DNA of 64,000 nt, taken from the NCBI GenBank assembly GCA_947450365.1, contig CANFVE010000005.1:1-64000 (forward strand). Direction: 5' to 3'. A program made the translations under genes and the position numbers. The notes under the pieces were generated by a model. That model searched no databases and was not told where the DNA came from. It was given only the letters and a program-made list of their open reading frames with translations. Shown piece after piece: positions 22,736-29,865 of this stretch (positions are counted from its first letter, which is position 1; each line of letters starts with the position of its first letter). The stretch comes from Cytophagaceae bacterium. Its GTDB lineage: Bacteria > Bacteroidota > Bacteroidia > Cytophagales > Spirosomataceae.

Positions 22736-25068
22736 GAAAATCGATAAGTCAGGCGGACGCTGGCATTAATCCCCTGGTCATCTGCGTAATAGCGGAAGCG
22801 GTTTAGGTAATCGCGATACGCCTGGTTTAAGGCATTGTTCACCGTGATACCCATATCAAAGGAATTAATTGAAATCCCCCAATTCGCCTGCACCAAAAAA
22901 TAGCCCTCGGGTGGGGGAGCATAATCGGAATTTTTTTCAACGCGTGTTTGTTGGGAAACCTGGGTCAGCCCTATACTCACATACTGTTTGTTTTTAGGGA
23001 ATTGGTGTCGGATTAAATACTCAAATCGATTCGCTGGAATATTGACCATGTATTCATGATTTCTTTCGTCGTAGGCATACACGAGGCTGGTTTTTTGTTG
23101 GAACGACCAGCGCTCTGTCGCCTTAAAATTCACCTGCGCATCCACGCCTTTAAACGTGGCATCGATTTGTTCATAAGAGAAAGCAGGGAAGGAGCCTCGA
23201 ACAGTTGTGACATAAACCGCGCGACCTTTATCGACCATGGGCTTTAGGTAAATGAAATTTTGGATTGAGTTCGCATACAGGCCTAGTTCAAAAGCCCATT
23301 GATTTTCAGTGTATAAGGTATTCAAACTAATATTGTAGGCAGTTTCTCCGCGCAGGTTTGGGTTGCCAATTTCATAGGCGCCAGCTCCGTGATGAACCCC
23401 ATTGGAATACAATTCATTGGCCCCCGGGGCACGGAAGGCGCGGGCAAGGATGATGTGATTTTCGAATTGTTCAGACCAATGGTATTTAAGACCCGCACTG
23501 GCTGAAAGGCCTATATAATCGATATCGTTGCGATTAATGCGGCTGGAATAATTCATGTCGGGCCGATGAATCTCAATGTTTTTTGCATCTATGCGCAGTC
23601 CGCCGTCGAATTCCAATTGCTCATTGACATACCTTTCTAGGGCAAATAAGCCAAAATTGTTCAGGTAATAATTGGGGAGTAGACTCGTGGTTAGGGTCGG
23701 ATTATTGACTCGATTTCCCGAGGTGATGTTTCCTTGGCTGAGGACGTTGAATCCGAATTGGCCTTTCCATTTTTTGGAAGTATTCGTTTCGTCGTATAGA
23801 AATTCGCCGCTTCCTGTTTCTAATTCGAATCGAAGGGTATTAATGTTTTTACCCATTCGTAGGACATCTAATTCCAATCGTTGGTCCTGTTGGTAGGCCA
23901 TATTCCCCCGAAATGCAGCCCCAGAGGCGAGTCGATAAAATGCCTTCCATTTCACTAAATCATGGATAATATCTTGATTAGGTCGTTCGATTTCCCGAAT
24001 GAATTCCGTAGGGGTGAATTCAGGAAAGGGCCTTTCGCGGGAAATGGCATTTTCAAGGTCATTCACATTTCCGATATGCGAACCCGCATAAATTCCGATG
24101 ATGGAATGAAAGCGGCTGAGGAATACATCGGTGGACCAGCGATTTTTTTTATATCCCACAGCGGCTGAAAAATTTTGTTCCTCGATCCCGGTATTCGCTA
24201 AATAATAGTTCGCGGTTCGCATATTTCCACCATTTTTCAGGGTTCCTTGGATGCGCCAACCAAACCCAGGGGCATTTTTTATACCCCCTTCAAGAAGCGC
24301 GGAACCGACGAATTGCCGACCATTGCTAAAGAAAATACTTTGAACTTCGCCCCGAATTTGTGCACTATCCGGAAGCGCATTGGGTTCTAACATCACGATA
24401 CCGCCGATGGCATCTCCGCCATAGCGCAAGCCCGCTGGGCCTTTGATAACTTGAATATTTTTGGAAACAAAAGGATCCACTTCGGGGGCATGTTCACTTC
24501 CCCAGTTTTGTCCTTCTTGGCGTACGCCTTGGTTTAAAATAATGACGCGAGAGGAATGCATGCCATGGATGACGGGCTTTGAAATCGTACTTCCAGTTTG
24601 CAAACTTTGGACGCCCATGATACCTTTCATCATTTCACCGAGGCTTAATCCATCCCGCTGTGCGCGTTCTTCGTCGCTTAGATTTCCTTTGAGTTGGGCA
24701 CCCCCTTCCGACTTTTTCCCGCTAACCAATACCTCCATTAGATGTTCGTCATGCACCTCAAGACTAATATTTTCCTCCTTTTGTTCATGATCTTCCAGCG
24801 TTACAAGCATCTCTACCCGCTCAAAGGAAGTCATCTCACAGATCAAGGTATAGGTTCCGGGACAAAGATTTTTTAAAACAAAATTCCCTTGCGCGTCTGT
24901 TTGGGTAGTATTGTTTTGGCCCTTGACAAATACATAGGCTCCTTGAATTTTCTCTTCGTTTTCTTTCGAATTTACACGGCCTTTGATGGTGCATTGGCAT
25001 GCGGTTTGCGCCACGAGACTTGGTGCAAAATGAATAAATAAACTGATCAATAAAAGTAATCTCCGCAT
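22732..25068 (-). CDS. TonB-dependent outer-membrane receptor with carboxypeptidase-like N-domain
   Basis: A 778-residue receptor. From ATG 25068: signal peptide (RRLLLLISLFIHFAPSLVAQ), a CarboxypepD-regulatory-like beta domain (about 25-110, GAYVFVKGQNNTTQTDAQGNF), the plug (MKGIMGVQSLQTGS ... HGMHSSRVIILNQGVRQEGQ, IQVIKGPAGLRYGGDAIGG), and a 22-strand barrel with a C-terminal aromatic strand (NASVRLTYRFS). The longer frame to 25152 adds no signal sequence. Four Cys sit in the N-domain (CQC near the mature end, and two in NLCPGTYTLIC). No SusD partner follows, so uptake of a metal complex, haem or similar small ligand is more likely than of a glycan; ligand unknown. Divergent from an ECF sigma gene 194 bases away. 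Confidence 0.93.
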   Translation of the reverse strand: MRRLLLLISLFIHFAPSLVAQTACQCTIKGRVNSKENEEKIQGAYVFVKGQNNTTQTDAQGNFVLKNLCPGTYTLICEMTSFERVEMLVTLEDHEQKEENISLEVHDEHLMEVLVSGKKSEGGAQLKGNLSDEERAQRDGLSLGEMMKGIMGVQSLQTGSTISKPVIHGMHSSRVIILNQGVRQEGQNWGSEHAPEVDPFVSKNIQVIKGPAGLRYGGDAIGGIVMLEPNALPDSAQIRGEVQSIFFSNGRQFVGSALLEGGIKNAPGFGWRIQGTLKNGGNMRTANYYLANTGIEEQNFSAAVGYKKNRWSTDVFLSRFHSIIGIYAGSHIGNVNDLENAISRERPFPEFTPTEFIREIERPNQDIIHDLVKWKAFYRLASGAAFRGNMAYQQDQRLELDVLRMGKNINTLRFELETGSGEFLYDETNTSKKWKGQFGFNVLSQGNITSGNRVNNPTLTTSLLPNYYLNNFGLFALERYVNEQLEFDGGLRIDAKNIEIHRPDMNYSSRINRNDIDYIGLSASAGLKYHWSEQFENHIILARAFRAPGANELYSNGVHHGAGAYEIGNPNLRGETAYNISLNTLYTENQWAFELGLYANSIQNFIYLKPMVDKGRAVYVTTVRGSFPAFSYEQIDATFKGVDAQVNFKATERWSFQQKTSLVYAYDERNHEYMVNIPANRFEYLIRHQFPKNKQYVSIGLTQVSQQTRVEKNSDYAPPPEGYFLVQANWGISINSFDMGITVNNALNQAYRDYLNRFRYYADDQGINASVRLTYRFS

Positions 25069-25207
25069 GAATAAGACCCATTGGGTCATAAAAATTGAAA
25101 AATAAACATACAAAATATTGTGCGAAATAGGAGGGGTAGTTGATAAGCCCAATCAATTCGCCGACCAGCCCGAAGCATGTGGCGATAAAATTTTTTTTTA
25201 AAAATAA

Positions 25208-25237
25208 TTTGTTTTGTTTAATCTTTTTATAATTTTG
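25208..25237 (+). promoter_or_regulatory. Sigma-A-type promoter of the ECF sigma gene
   Basis: TTTG (25208-25211), 18-base spacer, TAATTTTG (25230-25237), a close match to the Bacteroidota promoter consensus; the ATG follows 25 bases later. Confidence 0.6.
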
Positions 25238-25262
25238 TTAAACAAACATCAACAAACAAAAT

Positions 25263-25766
25263 ATGACTGCTCTAGAATTTTCCTATCAGGTCGGAAATTT
25301 TTCCAAATTTTTAAGGCCATTTGCCTTGCGTTTGACGAGAGATTCGGATGATGCGAATGATTTAGTTCAGGATACCTTGGTAAAGGCATATACAAATCGC
25401 GAGAAGTACGCGGATGGTACGAATTTAAAAGCATGGTTATTTACGATCATGAAAAATACGTTCATCACGCAATACCAGCGGATGGTTCGTCGGAATACGT
25501 TTATCGACACCACAGATAATTTACACTTCATCAACTCAAATGAATCCTTGCAAGACAACGGCGCCATTGCGTCGTTCATGCGCGAGGATATCGAGAAAGC
25601 CTTGGAACTTACGGACGAAATGTACCGCCTACCGTTTCTGATGTATTTCCAAGGTTTCAAATACCACGAGATTGCTGAAGAACTCAATTTGCCTATTGGA
25701 ACGGTGAAAAACCGCATTCATATCGCGCGTAAAGAATTAAAGCAAATGCTTTATATGTACGCTTAA
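25263..25766 (+). CDS. ECF-type RNA polymerase sigma factor
   Basis: A 167-residue sigma factor with regions 2 and 4 only. Region 2: LTRDSDDANDLVQDTLVKAY and LKAWLFTIMKNTFITQYQR; region 4: MYRLPFLMYFQGFKYHEIAEEL and the recognition helix PIGTVKNRIHIARKEL. No anti-sigma (FecR-like or zinc) gene lies next to it. It sits between a divergent TonB receptor and the carotenoid genes; in several bacteria ECF factors control carotenogenesis, so a link is plausible, but a terminator (25819-25852) and a separate promoter box stand between it and crtI. Confidence 0.93.
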   Translation: MTALEFSYQVGNFSKFLRPFALRLTRDSDDANDLVQDTLVKAYTNREKYADGTNLKAWLFTIMKNTFITQYQRMVRRNTFIDTTDNLHFINSNESLQDNGAIASFMREDIEKALELTDEMYRLPFLMYFQGFKYHEIAEELNLPIGTVKNRIHIARKELKQMLYMYA

Positions 25767-25818
25767 ATTTAATTGGTAAAGTTTTTTGATTAGTTTTTTG
25801 GTTAACAGAAAAGGTAGT

Positions 25819-25852
25819 AAAAAGTCAGATTTTATCTGACTTTTTCTTTTTT
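25819..25852 (+). terminator. Terminator after the ECF sigma gene
   Basis: Stem AAAAAGTCAGAT / ATCTGACTTTTT (25819-25830, 25834-25845) with a 3-base loop and continuing T tract. It separates the sigma gene from crtI. Confidence 0.8.
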
Positions 25853-25875
25853 TACGAATGATTGGTCTAATTGGT

Positions 25876-25883
25876 TATCTTTG
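25876..25883 (+). promoter_or_regulatory. Candidate -7 box of the carotenoid operon
   Basis: TATCTTTG matches TAnnTTTG and ends 12 bases before the first ATG of crtI (25896), so the transcript would have a leader of only a few bases or begin near the alternative ATG at 25902. A -33 TTTG is not seen at the usual spacing, which leaves room for an activator or alternative sigma factor. Confidence 0.45.
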
Positions 25884-25895
25884 TTTTTAGCTTGA

Positions 25896-27380
25896 ATGGA
25901 TATGAAAAAGAAAAAAATACTCGTGATCGGTGCTGGTTTTTCAGGATTATCAGCCGCCACTTCCTTAGCGGATCGAGGGTATGAGGTGGAGATTTTAGAA
26001 AAAAATTCAATAGCAGGCGGTCGTGCCCGCGTGTTTTCTGAGCAGGGTTTTACCTTTGACATGGGACCGAGCTGGTATTGGATGCCGGATATTTTTGAAA
26101 CGTATTTCGGTAAATTTGGCAAAAAGCCTGCTGATTATTATGATTTAGTGCGCTTAGATCCGTCCTATACGGTGATTTTGTCGGAGAATGAAGTGATCGA
26201 TTTGCCGGCGAATTATGCGGATTTACGTCAATTATTCGAATCCTATGAGCCCGGTGCGGCGAATGCCTTGGACCGTTTTATGGACCAAGCCGCCTATAAA
26301 TACAAGGTCGGAATTCAGAATTTTGTGTGGAAACCTTCCCGAAAAATTAGCGAATTTATGAGCTTGAAATTGCTCGTGGATGTCGTCCGACTTGATGTTT
26401 TTCAATCCTTCTATTCCCATATTCGGAAATTTTTTACCTCCTCCACGCTTTTAAAACTCATGGAGTTTCCGATTTTATTTTTAGGGGCCATTTCCCAAAA
26501 TACCCCAGCCATGTACAGTTTGATGAATTATGCGGAGATCAAATTGGGCACCTGGTATCCGATGGGCGGCATGCATTTAATTGTCAAAGGCATGGTGGCC
26601 TTGGCGGAAGAAAAAGGAGTTAAAATTACCTACAACGCGGAGGTAACGAGCTTTCGCTTAGATGGTAAAAAGGTCCTGGGTGCAGAAACGGCTTCAGGTT
26701 TTGTGGAGGCAGATGCGGTGGTGGCCGGTGCAGATTATCATCATGTAGAAACATTGCTCGGTGATGCACATCGAAATTATGATGAGGCCTATTGGGACAA
26801 GCGCGTGATGGCCCCTTCCTCTTTATTGTTTTACCTAGGAATTTCCAAACGCATTCCACGTTTGAAGCACCATAACTTGTTTTTTGATCGTGATTTCTCG
26901 GTGCATTCGGAGGAAATTTATACGGATCCGGCTTGGCCGACAGACCCTTTGTTTTATGCCTCCGCCCCTTCGGTAACAGACCCCAGCGTGGCCCCGGAAG
27001 GCTGTGAAAATGTCTTTTTATTAATTCCCGTAGCTCCTGATTTAGTGGATACAGAAGAGGTCCGTGAAAAATATTTTACCCAATTAATGGATCGGCTAGA
27101 GGCCTATACGGGAACCTCGATCCGTGAACATATCGTTTACAAACGCTCCTATGCGCATCGGGATTTTATGTCGGATTACCATGCTTTCAAAGGCAATGCC
27201 TATGGCCTAGCGAATACGCTGATGCAAACGGCGATTTTGAAACCAAGTTTGAAAAATAAAAACTTGGATAATATGTATTATACGGGCCAACTCACCGTTC
27301 CCGGACCCGGCGTTCCACCTTCCTTAATCTCCGGATTAGTGGTGGCTGCCGAAGTAGATCAAGAATTAAAACAGCGTTAA
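25896..27380 (+). CDS. crtI: Phytoene desaturase (CrtI type)
   Basis: FAD-dependent desaturase that turns phytoene into lycopene or a related polyene. 494 residues, family length. Seen: the dinucleotide-binding VIGAGFSGLSAATSLADRG and AGGRA region in the first 50 residues, FDMGPSWYWMPD, and the C-terminal carotenoid desaturase signature YTGQLTVPGPGVPPSLISG. crtB begins at the base after its stop. No cyclase, hydroxylase or ketolase gene lies next to the pair, so the final pigment cannot be deduced. ATG 25902 is an alternative start two codons in. Confidence 0.95.
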   Translation: MDMKKKKILVIGAGFSGLSAATSLADRGYEVEILEKNSIAGGRARVFSEQGFTFDMGPSWYWMPDIFETYFGKFGKKPADYYDLVRLDPSYTVILSENEVIDLPANYADLRQLFESYEPGAANALDRFMDQAAYKYKVGIQNFVWKPSRKISEFMSLKLLVDVVRLDVFQSFYSHIRKFFTSSTLLKLMEFPILFLGAISQNTPAMYSLMNYAEIKLGTWYPMGGMHLIVKGMVALAEEKGVKITYNAEVTSFRLDGKKVLGAETASGFVEADAVVAGADYHHVETLLGDAHRNYDEAYWDKRVMAPSSLLFYLGISKRIPRLKHHNLFFDRDFSVHSEEIYTDPAWPTDPLFYASAPSVTDPSVAPEGCENVFLLIPVAPDLVDTEEVREKYFTQLMDRLEAYTGTSIREHIVYKRSYAHRDFMSDYHAFKGNAYGLANTLMQTAILKPSLKNKNLDNMYYTGQLTVPGPGVPPSLISGLVVAAEVDQELKQR

Positions 27381-28199
27381 ATGGATTTTTATTTAAAGGT
27401 TTCCCTGGCATCGAGCAAGCTTTTGACAAAAGCCTATTCCACCTCTTTTTCCTTAGGTATTCGCACGCTGGACGATTCCGTGCATGATGCGATTTATGCG
27501 ATTTATGGCTTTGTTCGACTGGCCGATGAGATCGTAGATACCTTTCATTCCCACGATAAAAAGGCTTTATTGGACCAGTTTACCCAAGATACCTTTCAGG
27601 CCATCGAGGAAAAAATCAGTTTGAATCCCATTTTGCATTCGTTCCAATGGGCGGTCAACGAATTTCAGATGGAACATGACTTAATCCATGCCTTTTTATA
27701 TTCCATGGAATTGGATCTGACCAAAACCGATTATACTGAAGCGGAATACAAACAATACATTTATGGTTCGGCAGAGGTGGTGGGCCTCATGTGTTTACGC
27801 GTGTTTTGCCAGGGAAATCCTGCGGAATATGATGTGTTGCGTGCGGATGCCTGTGCCTTAGGATCCGCTTTCCAAAAGATTAATTTCCTCCGCGATATTC
27901 GCTCAGATTATGAAGAGCGTGGACGTGTTTATTTCCCTGGGATTGATTTTAATACCTTCACGGATGAACAAAAACGCGACATCGAGGCAGATATTCAATT
28001 GGATTTTGATGCCGGATTACGTGGCATCGGTTCTTTGCCTAAAGTAGCACAAAAAGGCTGTTTGTTGGCCTATGAATATTATATCCGACTATTTGAAAAA
28101 ATAAAAGCGCTACCTGCTTCTCGGATCAAAGAAGCCCGGATTCGGGTACCGGATTGGGAGAAAATGTTTATTTATTTCCAAATTGCAATACGTAAATAG
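27381..28199 (+). CDS. crtB: Phytoene synthase
   Basis: Joins two geranylgeranyl diphosphates head to head to give phytoene. 272 residues. Both Asp-rich motifs that bind the diphosphates through Mg2+ are visible: DEIVD at 49-53 and DIRSD at 172-176 (in NFLRDIRSDYEERGRVYFP, the family's strongest signature). The start directly abuts the crtI stop (TAAATG), and the next gene begins one base after its stop, so the genes are co-transcribed. Confidence 0.96.
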   Translation: MDFYLKVSLASSKLLTKAYSTSFSLGIRTLDDSVHDAIYAIYGFVRLADEIVDTFHSHDKKALLDQFTQDTFQAIEEKISLNPILHSFQWAVNEFQMEHDLIHAFLYSMELDLTKTDYTEAEYKQYIYGSAEVVGLMCLRVFCQGNPAEYDVLRADACALGSAFQKINFLRDIRSDYEERGRVYFPGIDFNTFTDEQKRDIEADIQLDFDAGLRGIGSLPKVAQKGCLLAYEYYIRLFEKIKALPASRIKEARIRVPDWEKMFIYFQIAIRK

Positions 28200-28200
28200 C

Positions 28201-28914
28201 ATGGAATTAATTGTCTTATTAGGTCTCATGGCCTTTTTATATGCCTCCGTAGGACACGGGGGGGCGAGTGGTTATTTGGCCGTGATGGCCTTGTTTGCGA
28301 TTGCCCCGCCGGTGATGAAACAAACGGCTTTGTTGTTAAATCTCGGGGTGTCCCTCATGTCGTTTATTGCATTTTACCGACAAGGTTATTTTAAGTGGAA
28401 CTTATTTTGGCCATTTGCTTTGGGATCGATTCCGGCGGCTTTTTTGGGGGCTAGGATTCCGTTGACGGATACTACCTACAAACAAATATTAGGCGCCTGC
28501 TTGGTGTTGGCGGTGATTCGAATGTTGATCTCGTTGAAAGAAGGGGCTCTTCGACAGTTGCCAGCGGTTCTAGGCGTGGGCACTGGGGCGGTCATCGGAT
28601 TGTTATCAGGGATGATTGGCATTGGCGGTGGGATTATTTTGAGTCCCTTGCTTTTGTTATTTCGCTGGGCTAGTTTGAAAGAAGCGGCTGCGGTTTCGGC
28701 CTTATTTATTTTTGTGAACTCGGTTTCGGGTTTGGCGGGGTTGAAAACTTGGATTCCGTTGGATCAGTCTCAAATGGTGTTTTGGTTGGCGGCTTCGTTG
28801 GTCGGTGGATTCTTAGGGGCTCGTTGGGGTGCCGCCATCGCCTCCAATCAAAAGGTGAAATGGATTTTAGCCTTGGTATTATTGATTGCCTCGGTTAAAT
28901 TGTGGTTTGTTTAA
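28201..28914 (+). CDS. TauE/SafE family membrane exporter
   Basis: A 237-residue integral membrane protein of the TauE/SafE (DUF81) family, which exports small anions such as sulfite, sulfoacetate or related organic acids. Two homologous halves are visible: a GHGGASGYLAV motif in the first and GMIGIGGGIILSPLLLL in the second, with 7-8 hydrophobic segments. Start at ATG 28201, one base after the crtB stop. A Kir-type potassium channel gene follows 9 bases after its stop. The cargo is not deducible, and its co-operation with carotenoid genes is unexplained. Confidence 0.9.
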   Translation: MELIVLLGLMAFLYASVGHGGASGYLAVMALFAIAPPVMKQTALLLNLGVSLMSFIAFYRQGYFKWNLFWPFALGSIPAAFLGARIPLTDTTYKQILGACLVLAVIRMLISLKEGALRQLPAVLGVGTGAVIGLLSGMIGIGGGIILSPLLLLFRWASLKEAAAVSALFIFVNSVSGLAGLKTWIPLDQSQMVFWLAASLVGGFLGARWGAAIASNQKVKWILALVLLIASVKLWFV

Positions 28915-28923
28915 TTGACCCCC

Positions 28924-29835
28924 ATGGAAAATTTAAATCAAGATACAGGCTTTGGGGAAAAACCCTCGGCGATGGGTGGCCAGATGGTCAACAAAGACGG
29001 AAGTTTTAACATCAAACGAATTGGGATCGGCTTGCGCGATCGAGTGAGTGGCTATCAAAGCATGCTCACTATGCCACGCTGGCGATTTCTTGGGATAATT
29101 TTTCTTTTCTATTTGCTGATCAATTGTTTTTTTACGCTTCTATATTGGTTGGCGGGTCCAGCGGGTTTAACAGGAATTGAAAAAGCAAATACGGTCGGTC
29201 GGCTCGAGGAATTGTTTTTCTTTTCTACCCAAACCTTTACAACCGTGGGCTATGGCCGGGTGAATCCCGTGGGTGAAGTCACGAATTGGATTGCGGCCAT
29301 CGAATCTTTAATCGGGTTCCTTTCCTTTGCCATTGCAGCGGGTTTGTTGTATGGTCGTTTCTCTCGACCAAGAGCCTTTATTCGCTTCTCTGAAAATTTG
29401 GTTTATGCTAGCTACCGGGAAGGTCACGCGCTCATGTTTCGGCTCGTTTGTTACAAGGATGACCATTTATTAACAAATGCCGAAATCAAGGTGAATGCTC
29501 GGATGGTTAGGCCCCAACAAGGCTATCAGTTTTTTAATTTAAACCTGGAACGAAGTCACGTGGATAGTTTGGTATTGAACTGGACGGTGGTACATCCGAT
29601 CGATGAACATTCCCCTTTTTATCAATTGTCTGAAACCGAATTGGCGAAACTCCAACCCGAAATTTCAGCTTACCTCACGGGTTTTGATGAAGTCTATTCT
29701 TCTACTGTCGTTGCACGCGTTTCCTACGCAATGAAGGATTTCAAATTTGGCTATAAATTTTTACCCATGTATTTCAGTCGAAATCTGCGCACGGAATTGG
29801 ATCTTTCGAAGCTACATCTGATTGAACAAGAATAA
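28924..29835 (+). CDS. Inward-rectifier-type potassium channel (KirBac-like)
   Basis: A 303-residue K+ channel of the bacterial Kir family. Seen: an amphipathic slide-helix region before TM1, TM1 (about 55-77), pore helix and selectivity filter TVGYG (107-111), TM2 (about 123-145, ESLIGFLSFAIAAGLLYGRFSRP), then the cytosolic immunoglobulin-like C-terminal domain that is diagnostic of Kir channels (VYASYREGHALMFRLV, LERSHVDSLVLNWTVVHPIDEHSP). The start is ATG 28924; the frame also reaches a TTG at 28915. It is the last gene of the crt run and ends at a strong terminator. Physiological roles of bacterial Kir channels are poorly known. Confidence 0.93.
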   Translation: MENLNQDTGFGEKPSAMGGQMVNKDGSFNIKRIGIGLRDRVSGYQSMLTMPRWRFLGIIFLFYLLINCFFTLLYWLAGPAGLTGIEKANTVGRLEELFFFSTQTFTTVGYGRVNPVGEVTNWIAAIESLIGFLSFAIAAGLLYGRFSRPRAFIRFSENLVYASYREGHALMFRLVCYKDDHLLTNAEIKVNARMVRPQQGYQFFNLNLERSHVDSLVLNWTVVHPIDEHSPFYQLSETELAKLQPEISAYLTGFDEVYSSTVVARVSYAMKDFKFGYKFLPMYFSRNLRTELDLSKLHLIEQE

Positions 29836-29865
29836 AAAAAGCCCCTATCGCTAGGGGCTTTTTTG
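29835..29865. terminator. Bidirectional terminator between kir and the M1 peptidase
   Basis: Stem GCCCCTA / TAGGGGC (29841-29847, 29852-29858) extended by A6/T6 on either side, loop TCGC. Serves the rightward crt operon and the leftward peptidase gene. Confidence 0.85.

Noticed and set aside
22732..25766. TonB receptor and ECF sigma gene as a FecI/FecR-type signalling system
   Set aside because: No FecR-like anti-sigma gene is present, and the receptor lacks a clear extra signalling domain beyond the carboxypeptidase-like fold.
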